Of a stretch of DNA of 64,000 nt, positions 55,761 through 64,000 are shown one piece after another. The position numbers and the translations under genes were made by a program. Location: positions 6,823 to 70,822 of the forward strand of contig JBFWVT010000018.1 in the NCBI GenBank assembly GCA_050246595.1. The letters are read 5' to 3'. Numbering within the stretch: the first letter of the stretch is position 1; each line of letters starts with the position of its first letter. The notes below the pieces were generated by a model. It saw only the letters and a list, made by a program, of their open reading frames with translations. It did no database searches and was not told where the DNA came from. The stretch comes from DATARH01 sp050246595 (GTDB taxonomy: Bacteria; Pseudomonadota; Alphaproteobacteria; ATCC43930; CGMCC-115725).

Positions 55761-56881
55761 TGCTCGATCGCACGACATCCGTGACATTGGTCCTGCTGCT
55801 CGGCGGAGCGGCATTGCTTGCCGCGCTGAACCTCGGGACGGACCCGTCCTCGCCGCTGCATGTCCCGAGCTACGCGGTCGCGCTGGTCGGCAAATATCTT
55901 TCTTTCGCGATCCTGGCGCTGGCGATTGATCTGGTCTGGGGGTTCGCCGGTATTCTATCGCTCGGGCACACCGCATTTTTCGCGCTCGGCGGGTATGCGA
56001 TGGGCATGTACCTGATGCGCCAGATCGGCACCCGCGGGGTTTACGGCAACCCGGAGCTGCCCGATTTCATGGTGTTCCTCGGCTGGAAGGAACTCCCCTG
56101 GTACTGGTACGGGTTCGACTGGTTCGGTTTTGCGTTGCTGATGGTCGTGCTGGTGCCGGGGGTGCTGGCGCTGGTTTTCGGCTGGCTGGCGTTCCGCTCG
56201 CGGGTCACCGGCGTTTATCTGTCGATCATCACGCAGGCGCTGACCTATGCGCTGATGCTGGCCTTTTTCCGCAACGACATGGGGTTTGGCGGCAATAACG
56301 GTCTGACCGATTTCAAGGACATTCTCGGCTTTCCGTTGCAGGCCGAGACGACTCGGGTCGCGCTGCTTGTTATCACGGCGATCGTGCTCGCCGCGTTGTA
56401 TCTGATTGCGCGGTACGTGATCGGGTCGCGCTTTGGCAAGGTGCTGATCGCGGTGCGCGACGCCGAGGCGCGCACCCGGTTTCTCGGCTACCGTCCCGAA
56501 TCGTACAAGCTTTGCGTGTTCGTGCTGTCGGCGATGATGGCCGGGATCGGCGGCGCGCTCTATGTGGTGCAGGTCGGCATTATCAACCCGAGCGAGTTTT
56601 CGCCGGTCAATTCGATCGAGGCGGTGATCTGGGTCGCGGTCGGCGGTCGCGGCACGCTGTCCGGCGCGATACTCGGCGCGGTGCTGGTCAATTTTGGCAA
56701 GACCTGGTTTACTGGCGCCCTGCCCGAATTGTGGCTCTACGCGCTCGGCGCCCTGTTTATCGTCGTGACGCTGTTCCTGCCGCGCGGTCTGATGGGGCTG
56801 TTGGCGCGGCGCCCGCGCCCGGCGCCGGCCGAGCCGGAACCAGATACCGCGGTCGGTGTCGCGCGCAAGGCGGCCGGATGA
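55757..56881 (+). CDS. urtC: Urea ABC transporter, permease UrtC
   Basis: 374 residues from ATG 55757; ATG 55760 is better spaced from GGAGG and may be the true start. A LivM-like permease with about 8-9 membrane helices, WGFAGILSLGHTAFFALGGY and GNNGLTDFKDILGFPL. The EAA-like loop has VIWVAVGGRGTLSGAILGA. It partners UrtB. It overlaps urtD by 4 nt. Confidence 0.95.
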   Translation: MMLDRTTSVTLVLLLGGAALLAALNLGTDPSSPLHVPSYAVALVGKYLSFAILALAIDLVWGFAGILSLGHTAFFALGGYAMGMYLMRQIGTRGVYGNPELPDFMVFLGWKELPWYWYGFDWFGFALLMVVLVPGVLALVFGWLAFRSRVTGVYLSIITQALTYALMLAFFRNDMGFGGNNGLTDFKDILGFPLQAETTRVALLVITAIVLAALYLIARYVIGSRFGKVLIAVRDAEARTRFLGYRPESYKLCVFVLSAMMAGIGGALYVVQVGIINPSEFSPVNSIEAVIWVAVGGRGTLSGAILGAVLVNFGKTWFTGALPELWLYALGALFIVVTLFLPRGLMGLLARRPRPAPAEPEPDTAVGVARKAAG

Positions 56882-57624
56882 GCCGGGCCGACAGCCTGCT
56901 GTATCTCGATGGGGTCAGCGTCACATTCGACGGGTTCCGCGCGCTGAATGGGTTGTCGCTGGTCATAGAGCACGGCGAGATGCGCGCCGTGATCGGCCCC
57001 AACGGCGCCGGCAAGACGACGATGATGGATGTCGTCACCGGCAAGACCCGTCCCGATGCCGGCCAGGTCGTGTTTGGCGACGATACCGATCTGACCCGGC
57101 TCGACGAACCCGCCATCGCCGCGCTCGGCATCGGACGCAAATTCCAGAAGCCGACCGTGTTCGACTCGCATTCGGTCCGGGACAATCTGCTGCTCGCGCT
57201 GGCCGGCGGCAGGACGCCGCGCTTTGCGCTGTTCGCCCGGCAGAGCGCCGAGGAGCGGCGCCGCATCGAGGAGATTCTCGCGACGATCCGGCTCGCCGAC
57301 CACCGAGACCGGCTCGCGGCCGAACTGTCGCACGGTCAGAAGCAATGGCTGGAGATCGGCATGCTGCTGGCGCAGGAGCCGAAACTGCTGCTGCTCGACG
57401 AGCCGGTCGCCGGGATGAGCGACGCCGAGACCGAGCAGACCGCCGAATTGCTGCGCGACATCAACCGGACCCGCAGCATCGTCGTCGTCGAGCACGATAT
57501 GGCGTTTGTCCGCGGGCTCGCCGTGCGGGTGACGGTATTGCACGAGGGTTCGGTGCTGTCCGAGGGATCGATCGACCATGTCAGCGCCGATCCGCGCGTT
57601 GTCGAAGTCTATCTCGGCCGTTGA
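56878..57624 (+). CDS. urtD: Urea ABC transporter, ATP-binding protein UrtD
   Basis: 248 residues. Walker A is AVIGPNGAGKTTMMDVVTG, signature ELSHGQKQWLEIGMLL, Walker B KLLLLDEPVAGM, and the switch His is in VVVEHDMAFVRGLA. LivG-like. It energises urea uptake with UrtE. It starts within the urtC stop and ends 14 bp before urtE. Confidence 0.96.
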   Translation: MSRADSLLYLDGVSVTFDGFRALNGLSLVIEHGEMRAVIGPNGAGKTTMMDVVTGKTRPDAGQVVFGDDTDLTRLDEPAIAALGIGRKFQKPTVFDSHSVRDNLLLALAGGRTPRFALFARQSAEERRRIEEILATIRLADHRDRLAAELSHGQKQWLEIGMLLAQEPKLLLLDEPVAGMSDAETEQTAELLRDINRTRSIVVVEHDMAFVRGLAVRVTVLHEGSVLSEGSIDHVSADPRVVEVYLGR

Positions 57625-57638
57625 AGAGAGCGAGCGGG

Positions 57639-58334
57639 ATGCTGCACGTCGATCGTGTTGACCTGCATTACGGTGCGGCAATCGCGCTGCGCCGGGTATC
57701 GATCGCGGCCGAGCCGGGCCGGATCACCGCGCTGCTCGGCCGCAACGGGGTCGGGAAAACCTCGCTGCTGCGCGCCATCACCGGCGCCCACCCGATCAGC
57801 CGCGGCTCGATCCGCTGGGACGGCGCCGAGATTTCCTCGCTGCCGATCTACGAGCGGGCGCGGCGCGGCATCGCGTGGGTCCCGCAGGGCCGCGACATCT
57901 TCCCGCTATTGAGCGTGCGCGAAAACCTGGAGACCGGATTTGCCGTGCTGCCGCGCAGCCAGCGCCGGCTGTCCGACGAGATTTTCGAACTCTTTCCGGT
58001 ATTGCCAACGATGCTGCGACGCCGCGGCGGCGATCTGTCGGGCGGACAGCAGCAGCAGCTCGCGATTGCCCGCGCGCTGGTCATGCAGCCGCGCCTGCTC
58101 GTACTCGACGAGCCAACCGAGGGTATCCAGCCGAGCATCATCAAGGAAATCGCGCGGGTCATCGCCCTGTTGCGCGAGCGCGGCGGGCTGGCCATCCTGC
58201 TTGTTGAGCAATATTACGATTTCGCGCGCGATCTGGCCGATCGGATCGCCGTGATGGATCGCGGCGCGATCGTTGTCGAAGGCGCCCGCGGGGAACTCGA
58301 CGAAGCGGATGTACGACGCCGGCTTTCGGTCTGA
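57639..58334 (+). CDS. urtE: Urea ABC transporter, ATP-binding protein UrtE
   Basis: 231 residues from ATG 57639. Walker A is ALLGRNGVGKTSLLRAITG, signature GGDLSGGQQQQLAIARALV, Walker B RLLVLDEPTEGIQPS. LivF-like. Second ATPase of the urea transporter. Its last 26 nt overlap ureD, which couples transport and urease genes. Confidence 0.96.
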   Translation: MLHVDRVDLHYGAAIALRRVSIAAEPGRITALLGRNGVGKTSLLRAITGAHPISRGSIRWDGAEISSLPIYERARRGIAWVPQGRDIFPLLSVRENLETGFAVLPRSQRRLSDEIFELFPVLPTMLRRRGGDLSGGQQQQLAIARALVMQPRLLVLDEPTEGIQPSIIKEIARVIALLRERGGLAILLVEQYYDFARDLADRIAVMDRGAIVVEGARGELDEADVRRRLSV

Positions 58335-59154
58335 GCTGTGCGGCCTCCAACGCGCCAGCGGCGAGTTGCGGGTGCGCCTGGAGCGGCGGGACGGGGCGAC
58401 CGTGCTCGATAGGCTGTTCCAGACCGGTTGTTTGAAGGCCCGGTTTCCGCGCGGTTCCGAGCGGGGATGGCTGGATGTCGTGACGTTGAACATTTCGGGC
58501 GGGATCGCCGGTGGCGATCAACTGATCGGTGCCTTCGAGATAGCGGCGGACGCGCGTGCGACGATCGCTTCGCAGGCGGCCGAGCGATACTACCGTGCCC
58601 CGGCCGGCGGCCCGGCGGCGCGGGTCCGCATGCGCTTGTCGGTCGGTGACGGCGCCGCGGCCGAGTGGCTGCCGCAGGAAACGATCCTGTTCGACGGCTG
58701 CGCGATCGATCGCCGCCTCAATGTCGAACTTTCCGACTCGTCCTGGTTTGTCGGTGTGGAGGGTCTGGTCTTCGGCCGCGCCGCGATGGGAGAGCGCGTG
58801 CGTACCGGACAGATCCATGACGTGATCCGGGTACGGCGAGCGGGGCGGCTGATTTGGCACGACGCTGTGCGCATGGACGGAGACATGGACGCGCTGCTGC
58901 GCCGGCCCGCCGTTGCGAACGGTGCCAGGGCAGTGGCAAATCTGATTCATGTCGCGCCCGAGGCCGAGCGGCGCGTCGATGCGGTGCGCGCCGCGCTCGC
59001 GGACTTGCCGGCGGAAAGCGGCGTCAGCGGGTGGGACGGGATGCTGGTTGCGCGGCTGCTGGCGGCCGGCGCCGCGCCGCTGCGTCAGGCCGTGATCGCG
59101 GCGCTCGGCGCGGTGCGCAGCGAGCGGAACCTGCCGCGGGTGTGGCTGTGCTGA
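58309..59154 (+). CDS. ureD: Urease accessory protein UreD
   Basis: 281 residues from ATG 58309 (MYDAGFRSELCGLQRASG); a TTG at 58273 is an in-frame alternative. LNISGGIAGGDQLIGAFEI, AAERYYRAPAG and EWLPQETILFDGCAI are typical UreD (UreH). It binds UreABC and receives nickel from UreF/UreG. It overlaps urtE and ends 16 bp before ureA. Confidence 0.95.
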   Translation: MYDAGFRSELCGLQRASGELRVRLERRDGATVLDRLFQTGCLKARFPRGSERGWLDVVTLNISGGIAGGDQLIGAFEIAADARATIASQAAERYYRAPAGGPAARVRMRLSVGDGAAAEWLPQETILFDGCAIDRRLNVELSDSSWFVGVEGLVFGRAAMGERVRTGQIHDVIRVRRAGRLIWHDAVRMDGDMDALLRRPAVANGARAVANLIHVAPEAERRVDAVRAALADLPAESGVSGWDGMLVARLLAAGAAPLRQAVIAALGAVRSERNLPRVWLC

Positions 59155-59170
59155 CCAAAGGAAAGAGGCG

Positions 59171-59473
59171 ATGCACCTGACACCGCGCGAAAAGGACAAA
59201 TTGCTGATCAGCATGGCGGCGATTGTCGCGCGCCGGCGGCTCGAACGCGGCGTCAAGTTGAACTACCCGGAGGCGGTGGCGCTGATTACCGATTTTGTCG
59301 TCGAGGGCGCGCGCGACGGGCGCAGCGTCGCCGAGCTGATGGAAGCCGGCGCTCATGTGCTCTCCCGCGATAATGTCATGGAGGGCATCGCCGAGATGAT
59401 CCATGACATACAGGTCGAAGCCACCTTCCCGGACGGCACCAAACTCGTCACCGTCCACCAGCCGATCCGGTGA
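59171..59473 (+). CDS. ureA: Urease gamma subunit
   Basis: 100 residues, the exact family length. It begins MHLTPREKDKLLISMAAIVA and has LNYPEAVALITDFVVEGARD and VEATFPDGTKLVTVHQPI. Structural subunit of urease. It is separated from ureB by 195 bp carrying a palindromic repeat, an unusual gap. Confidence 0.97.
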   Translation: MHLTPREKDKLLISMAAIVARRRLERGVKLNYPEAVALITDFVVEGARDGRSVAELMEAGAHVLSRDNVMEGIAEMIHDIQVEATFPDGTKLVTVHQPIR

Positions 59474-59526
59474 GAGATTTTCCAATGTATCCGTCGCCTT
59501 CCCCTCCCGCCGGAAATGTTTCCGTC

Positions 59527-59546
59527 GTCCCGGCGAAGGCCGGGAC
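59527..59546. repeat. Palindromic repeat between ureA and ureB
   Basis: Hairpin gtcccggc-gaag-gccgggac within the 59474-59668 spacer. The rest of the spacer (to about 59640) continues the same repeat type with further GC-rich inverted pieces. It may be an insertion, since the other ure genes overlap or nearly touch. Confidence 0.85.
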
Positions 59547-59668
59547 CCACGTTTCCGCTGCCCCGCTTGCTGAAAAGCGGATACCGGCCGGAGTTATCCT
59601 CGGGCCGGCTGCAGGCCGGACCCGTGGGCCGGTATGACGCTTCGAGATAAGCGCAATCGAGGCGCATC

Positions 59669-59977
59669 GTGATCCCTGGAGAAATCATCACCGCCGAGGG
59701 CGACATCGAACTGAACGCCGGCCAGCCGCGCACCGTGCTGACCGTCGCCAATACCGGCGACCGGCCGATCCAGGTCGGCAGCCACTACCATTTTGCCGAA
59801 GCGAATGCCGCCCTGTCGTTCGACCGAGCCTCGGCGCGCGGCAAGCGGCTCGACATTGCGGCCGGGACCGCGGTGCGGTTCGAGCCGGGACAAAGCCGCG
59901 ACATCGTCCTGATCCCGTATCGCGGCCGGCGTGTCGTGCAGGGGTTTCAAGGCGCCGTGATGGGAGCGCTCGACTGA
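59669..59977 (+). CDS. ureB: Urease beta subunit
   Basis: 102 residues. MIPGEIITAEGDIELNAGQ, VGSHYHFAEANAALSFDR and IVLIPYRGRRVVQGFQG match UreB. The stop overlaps the ureC start by 1 nt (TGATG). Structural subunit. Confidence 0.97.
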   Translation: MIPGEIITAEGDIELNAGQPRTVLTVANTGDRPIQVGSHYHFAEANAALSFDRASARGKRLDIAAGTAVRFEPGQSRDIVLIPYRGRRVVQGFQGAVMGALD

Positions 59978-61698
59978 TGACTTCTCTGTCGCGTGCCGCC
60001 TATGCCGACATGTTCGGCCCAACCACCGGCGACCGTATCAGGCTGGCCGATACGGATTTGTGGATCGAGGTCGAGCGCGATCTGACCACCTATGGCGAGG
60101 AGGTCAAGTTCGGCGGCGGCAAGGTCATCCGCGACGGCATGGGACAGTCGCAGGCATCGCAGAAAGAGGGCGCGGCCGATACGGTCATCACCAACGCGCT
60201 GATTATCGACCATTGGGGGATCGTCAAGGCAGATCTGGCGATCGGTAACGGCCGCATCGCGCGCATCGGCAAGGCCGGCAACCCGGACATCCAGCCCGGT
60301 GTCGATATCGTCATTGGACCCGGCACCGAGATCATCGCCGGCGAGGGAAAAATCCTGACCGCCGGCGGTATCGACGCGCATATCCATTTTATCTGTCCGC
60401 AGCAGGTCGAGGAGGCAATCGCCTCCGGCATCACGACGATGATCGGCGGCGGCACCGGCCCGGCGACCGGCACCGCCGCGACGACCTGCACCCCGGGACC
60501 GTGGCATATCGCGCGCATGCTGCAAGCCGCCGAGGGACTGCCGGTCAATCTCGCCTTTGCCGGCAAGGGCAACGCGTCGCGTCCGGCGGCGCTTGAGGAA
60601 ATGATCCGGGCCGGCGCCGCCTGTCTGAAACTGCACGAGGATTGGGGCACGACCCCGGCCGCGATCGACTGCGCGCTGTCGGTCGCCGACCGTTTTGACG
60701 TGCAGGTGATGATCCACACCGACACGCTGAACGAGTCAGGTTTTGTCGAGGCGACGATCGCGGCGTTCAAGGACCGCACGATCCACGCCTTCCACACCGA
60801 AGGCGCCGGCGGCGGCCACGCGCCCGACATCATCAAGGTCGCCGGTCTGCCGAATGTGCTGCCGAGTTCGACCAACCCGACCCGGCCCTATACGGTCAAC
60901 ACGCTCGACGAACACCTCGACATGCTGATGGTGTGCCACCACCTCGACGGCAATATCCCCGAGGATCTCGCCTTCGCCGAAAGCCGCATCCGCAAGGAGA
61001 CGATCGCGGCCGAGGACATCCTGCACGACCTTGGCGCGCTGTCGATGATGTCGTCGGACAGCCAGGCGATGGGACGGGTCGGCGAGGTCGTGATCCGCAC
61101 CTGGCAGACCGCGCACAAGATGAAGGCGCAGCGCGGCGCGCTGCCCGGCGACGGCAATTATCAAAATGGCGGGGCCGACAACAACCGCGCCAAGCGATAT
61201 ATCGCGAAATATACGATCAACCCGGCGATCGCGCAGGGCATCGCGCACGAGGTCGGCTCGGTCGAACCCGGCAAGCTGGCCGATCTGGTGTTGTGGTCGC
61301 CGGCGTTTTTTGGCGTAAAGCCCGATCTCGTCATCAAGGGCGGAACGATTGCCTGGGCCGCGATGGGCGACCCGAACGCGTCGATCCCGACACCGCAGCC
61401 GGTACATTACCGGCCGATGTTCGGGGCGTTCGGCGGCGCGCTGCCCGCCGGCTGCGTCAGCTTTGTATCGGCCGCCGCGCTGGAGGCCGGGATCGGCGAT
61501 ACGCTGGACCTTCGGCGGCCGCTCGTCGCCGTAAGGAACACGCGCGGCGGCATCGGCAAACGGTCGATGATCCACAACGATGCGACGCCGGTCATCGAGG
61601 TCGATCCGGAGACTTACGAGGTGCGCGCCGACGGGGAGCTGTTGACCTGCGAGCCGGCAACCGTATTGCCGATGGCGCAGCGATACTTTCTGTTCTGA
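59977..61698 (+). CDS. ureC: Urease alpha subunit (catalytic)
   Basis: 573 residues. Nickel ligands are in place: His135 and His137 (GGIDAHIHFICPQQ), carbamylated Lys218 (CLKLHEDWG), His247 (VMIHTDTLNE), His273 (HAFHTEGAGGG) and Asp361 (MMSSDSQAMGRVGE). The flap is MVCHHLDGNIPEDLAFAESR. It hydrolyses urea to ammonia and carbamate. The stop overlaps ureF by 1 nt. Confidence 0.98.
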   Translation: MTSLSRAAYADMFGPTTGDRIRLADTDLWIEVERDLTTYGEEVKFGGGKVIRDGMGQSQASQKEGAADTVITNALIIDHWGIVKADLAIGNGRIARIGKAGNPDIQPGVDIVIGPGTEIIAGEGKILTAGGIDAHIHFICPQQVEEAIASGITTMIGGGTGPATGTAATTCTPGPWHIARMLQAAEGLPVNLAFAGKGNASRPAALEEMIRAGAACLKLHEDWGTTPAAIDCALSVADRFDVQVMIHTDTLNESGFVEATIAAFKDRTIHAFHTEGAGGGHAPDIIKVAGLPNVLPSSTNPTRPYTVNTLDEHLDMLMVCHHLDGNIPEDLAFAESRIRKETIAAEDILHDLGALSMMSSDSQAMGRVGEVVIRTWQTAHKMKAQRGALPGDGNYQNGGADNNRAKRYIAKYTINPAIAQGIAHEVGSVEPGKLADLVLWSPAFFGVKPDLVIKGGTIAWAAMGDPNASIPTPQPVHYRPMFGAFGGALPAGCVSFVSAAALEAGIGDTLDLRRPLVAVRNTRGGIGKRSMIHNDATPVIEVDPETYEVRADGELLTCEPATVLPMAQRYFLF

Positions 61699-62348
61699 TG
61701 GAAAACCGGGCGCTTTTGCGGCTGATGACATTTCTGTCGCCGGGTTTTCCGACCGGCGCCTACGCCTATTCGCACGGGCTGGAATGGGCGGTCGCCGCCG
61801 GAGATGTCACCGATTCCGAGACCCTGCGTGTTTGGCTCGACGACCTCTTGCGCCATGGCGGCGGGCGCAACGATGCGATCCTGCTGCGCCACGCCTATCG
61901 CGCCGCTTCCGAGTCGGGCCGGCTGGCGGAGATTGGCGAACTCGCCGCCGCTCTCGCGCCGTCGCGCGAACGCCGCGCCGAAACGCTCGATATCGGGCGG
62001 GCGTTTGTCACGGCCGCACGGGTCTGGTCCGGACCGGAACTGCCCGACCAGATCGCCTACCCGGTCGCGGTCGGCGTATTCGCGGCGGGGCACGATATTC
62101 CCGAGGACGATGCCGCGCTCGGCTGTCTGCATGCTTTCGCGGCAAACCTGATTTCGGCCGCGCTGCGCCTGATCCCGCTCGGACAGAGCGCGGGTCTTTG
62201 CGTTCTCGCCGTGATCGAGCCGGCGATCCTTGAAGTCGCGGCGGCAACCCGGGATGCGACCCTCGACGATCTCGGCGGCTGCGCCTGGCGCGCCGATCTC
62301 GCCGCGATGCGCCATGAAACGCAATATACGAGGCTGTTCCGATCATGA
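61698..62348 (+). CDS. ureF: Urease accessory protein UreF
   Basis: 216 residues from ATG 61698 (MENRALLRLMTFLSPGFP). PTGAYAYSHGLEWAVAAGDV and a largely helical body match UreF. It acts as the bridge between UreD and UreG in nickel loading. ureE, which often lies between ureC and ureF, is absent. It overlaps ureG by 4 nt. Confidence 0.95.
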   Translation: MENRALLRLMTFLSPGFPTGAYAYSHGLEWAVAAGDVTDSETLRVWLDDLLRHGGGRNDAILLRHAYRAASESGRLAEIGELAAALAPSRERRAETLDIGRAFVTAARVWSGPELPDQIAYPVAVGVFAAGHDIPEDDAALGCLHAFAANLISAALRLIPLGQSAGLCVLAVIEPAILEVAAATRDATLDDLGGCAWRADLAAMRHETQYTRLFRS

Positions 62349-62977
62349 CGATCAACACATCCCGCGGGCCTTTGAGGGTCGGGATCGGCGGCCCGGTCGG
62401 CAGCGGCAAAACCGCGCTGATGGACGCGCTGTGCCGGTATTTTTCTCCGCGCTATCAGATCGCGGCGATCACCAACGACATCTACACAAAGGAAGACGCC
62501 GAATTCCTGACGCGCGCCGGATCGCTGCCGGCCGAGCGCATTCTCGGCATCGAGACCGGCGGCTGTCCGCACACCGCGATCCGCGAGGATGCCTCGATCA
62601 ATCTCGCCGGAATCGCCGAAATGCAGCGCCGCTTTCCGGATCTCGACCTGATCCTGATCGAAAGCGGCGGCGACAATCTCGCCGCGACATTCAGCCCCGA
62701 ACTGGCCGATCTGACGATCTACGTCATCGACGTATCGGCCGGCGACAAGATACCGCGCAAGGGCGGTCCCGGCATCACCCGCAGCGACCTGCTGGTCATC
62801 AACAAAATCGATCTGGCGCCGATGGTCGGCGCCGACCTCGACATCATGCGGCGCGACGCGGCCCGGATGCGCGGCGATCTTCCGTTTGTCTTCGCGAATT
62901 TGCGCGCCGGGGCTGGTGTTCCGGAAATTGCCGGGTTCCTCGGCGGGAAGGGGGGTTTGGGAGCCGCATCGGACTGA
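62345..62977 (+). CDS. ureG: Urease accessory GTPase UreG
   Basis: 210 residues. The P-loop is RVGIGGPVGSGKTALMDAL. Nickel-binding C-P-H is in GIETGGCPHTAIREDASIN. ESGGDNLAATFSPELAD and VINKIDLAPMVGADL complete the GTPase. No His-rich N-terminus is present, so it cannot replace a nickel-storing UreE. Last gene of the ure run. Confidence 0.97.
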   Translation: MTINTSRGPLRVGIGGPVGSGKTALMDALCRYFSPRYQIAAITNDIYTKEDAEFLTRAGSLPAERILGIETGGCPHTAIREDASINLAGIAEMQRRFPDLDLILIESGGDNLAATFSPELADLTIYVIDVSAGDKIPRKGGPGITRSDLLVINKIDLAPMVGADLDIMRRDAARMRGDLPFVFANLRAGAGVPEIAGFLGGKGGLGAASD

Positions 62978-62982
62978 ACACC

Positions 62983-63020
62983 GAACCCGGACGTGTTCAC
63001 GGAACCCGGACGTGTTCACG
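62983..63020 (+). repeat. Two perfect 19-bp tandem repeats
   Basis: The unit gaacccggacgtgttcacg occurs twice without gap after ureG. It lies in the spacer before phaR. It could be a binding site pair or a simple duplication; no dyad is obvious inside one unit. Confidence 0.9.
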
Positions 63021-63206
63021 GTCGGGAGTGTCGTTTGGCGCGAACCCGCGCGTTCGGCGGGTTTTCGGGCCTGCCTCGGCTGCTGCCGCGCATATTCCCC
63101 GCCGGCAGGAAATTCACGATCCGGCGCGGCGGAACGCGTTTATCGCGCGGCTCGGGCGAATCGCGCTATTGTGCGCAGCAGCATCTTCACCGGGACGGCG
63201 GCCAGG

Positions 63207-63830
63207 ATGAGCAATTCCACCAGCGACCAACCGGGCGGCGGTAAGCCGGTCGTCGTCAAGAAATACGCCAACCGCCGGCTCTACAACACGGCGACCAGCA
63301 GCTATGTGACGCTCGACGACCTCGCCCGCATGATCAAGGAGGGCGGCGATTTTGTCGTCAAGGACGCCAAGACCGGGGAGGATTTGACCCGCTCGGTGCT
63401 GACCCAGATCATCGTCGAGCAGGAGCAGAAGGGGCAGAACCTGCTGCCGATCAGCTTTCTGCGGCAGCTGATAAGCTTCTACGGCGACAACATGCAGTTT
63501 CTCGTGCCCGGCTATCTGGAGCAGGCGATGATCGCCTTTGCCCGCAACCAGGAGCAGATGCGCAGCAATCTGCGCGCCACGTTCGGCATGTTTCCGTTTG
63601 GCCAGTTCGAGGAAATCGGCAAGCAGAACATGGCGATGTTCGAGCGCGCGCTGCGCATGCTGTCGCCCTCCGCCCTGGACACCGCCGGCCCGGCCGCAGC
63701 CGCCCCAAAGGAGACCGGCGAACCGCCGAAAGCCGAGGCGGAGGACCCGCGGCTGCACCGGCTTGAGGCGCAGATCGAGGCGCTGCGGCTGCAACTCGAA
63801 GCGCTCGGCCGCAACCGCGACGAAAGTTAG
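63207..63830 (+). CDS. phaR: Polyhydroxyalkanoate synthesis repressor PhaR
   Basis: 207 residues from ATG 63207 (MSNSTSDQPGGGKPVVV); the frame is open upstream without similarity. KKYANRRLYNTATSSYVTLD is the DNA-binding PHB_acc_N domain. Two PHB_acc repeats (LLPISFLRQLISFYGDNMQ, LVPGYLEQAMIAFARNQEQM) bind PHA granules. An Ala/Pro-rich linker leads to a C-terminal coiled coil. It represses phasin genes until PHA is present. No pha genes are nearby in the window. Confidence 0.95.
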   Translation: MSNSTSDQPGGGKPVVVKKYANRRLYNTATSSYVTLDDLARMIKEGGDFVVKDAKTGEDLTRSVLTQIIVEQEQKGQNLLPISFLRQLISFYGDNMQFLVPGYLEQAMIAFARNQEQMRSNLRATFGMFPFGQFEEIGKQNMAMFERALRMLSPSALDTAGPAAAAPKETGEPPKAEAEDPRLHRLEAQIEALRLQLEALGRNRDES

Positions 63831-63842
63831 AGCGTGATCGTT

Positions 63843-64000
63843 TCAGGTTGAAGCGTAGCCGGCATTGGCGAGGTAGTTTGCGCATTCCTGTGCGGTGAAA
63901 TGATCGAGCAAGGAGCCGATCTGGCGCCAGGTAGCATCGGTGGTGCGCGGATCGGCTTTGCGCAGCAGAGTCTTGAGCTTGGCGAAGACCTGCTCGATCG
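63843..64000 (-). mobile_element. IS630-type transposase, C-terminal end, cut by the window edge
   Basis: The minus-strand frame from the window end to TGA at 63843 reads IEQVFAKLKTLLRKADPRTT and ECANYLANAGYAST. This is the C-terminal end of an IS630-family transposase (the last catalytic Glu in IEQVFAKLK). The rest and the left end lie outside the window. The plus-strand ends right after phaR. Confidence 0.85.

Overview
The window is GC-rich chromosomal DNA from an alphaproteobacterium. This rests on the plant-type (class II) glutamate-cysteine ligase, the F0-only ATP synthase operon with a b' subunit and an AtpI-like protein, the hopanoid operon, PhaR, the RpoD architecture, the ELM1-family protein, and the intergenic palindromes typical of this class. 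A Rhizobiales/Rhodospirillales-like soil or water bacterium fits, but the order cannot be fixed from the sequence. Most of the window is dense housekeeping and metabolic DNA. Accessory material is concentrated in a few short places.

Layout. 1-2.7 kb: an ELM1-family gene cut by the window edge, an Lrp/AsnC regulator, a ferritin-like protein and greA. 2.7-8 kb: carB and carA, separated by a small GIY-YIG nuclease gene that lies between mirror-image palindromes and a duplicated copy of the carB start. 8-12.5 kb: yqeY, dnaG (with an in-frame five-copy repeat beside the TOPRIM domain) and rpoD. 12.5-14.5 kb: a small secreted Cys-rich protein with a TC-dinucleotide tract in its signal peptide, and an esterase. 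14.5-21 kb, minus strand: gshA, rsmE, an amidase, a methyltransferase, a lipoyl/hydrolase fusion and a small conserved protein. 21.6-26.6 kb: one very large modular gene with N-terminal repeats, Ig-like domains, RTX calcium repeats and an enzyme-like region. 26.9-30.8 kb: SDR, alpha/beta hydrolase, mutY, a DciA-like (DUF721) gene and a DsbA-like gene. 30.8-36.9 kb: smc and the F0 genes. 36.9-38.1 kb: an exported beta-propeller protein. 38.3-44.4 kb: the hopanoid operon hpnA-C-D-E-shc with every junction overlapping by 4 nt. 44.5-46.7 kb: a divergent AraC regulator and MFS transporter. 46.8-51.6 kb: ftsY, mtaB (carrying an in-frame palindromic repeat), dapF, a basic exported protein and a flavin reductase. 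51.7-52.5 kb: a scar made of half a tRNA and two truncated transposases. 52.5-63 kb: a urea uptake and hydrolysis cluster, urtABCDE-ureDABCFG, with a sigma-54-type promoter. 63.2 kb to the end: phaR and the end of an IS630-type transposase.

How the genes work together. The Urt ABC transporter imports urea. Urease (UreABC), matured by UreD, UreF and UreG, hydrolyses it to ammonia and CO2. The sigma-54 promoter ties this to nitrogen limitation. UreE is not in the cluster. CarAB uses glutamine and bicarbonate for pyrimidine and arginine synthesis. The hpn genes convert farnesyl diphosphate to squalene and then to hopene. dnaG, rpoD, greA, smc, ftsY, mtaB and rsmE form an information-processing backbone.

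The most unusual material is repeat-driven: a possible GIY-YIG/palindrome element inside carAB, a palindromic repeat inside the mtaB coding sequence, a repeat that may supply the urtB start region, coding tandem repeats in dnaG, and a slippage-prone tract in a secreted Cys-rich protein. The 1650-residue RTX/Ig-like protein is the best candidate for an undescribed enzyme.
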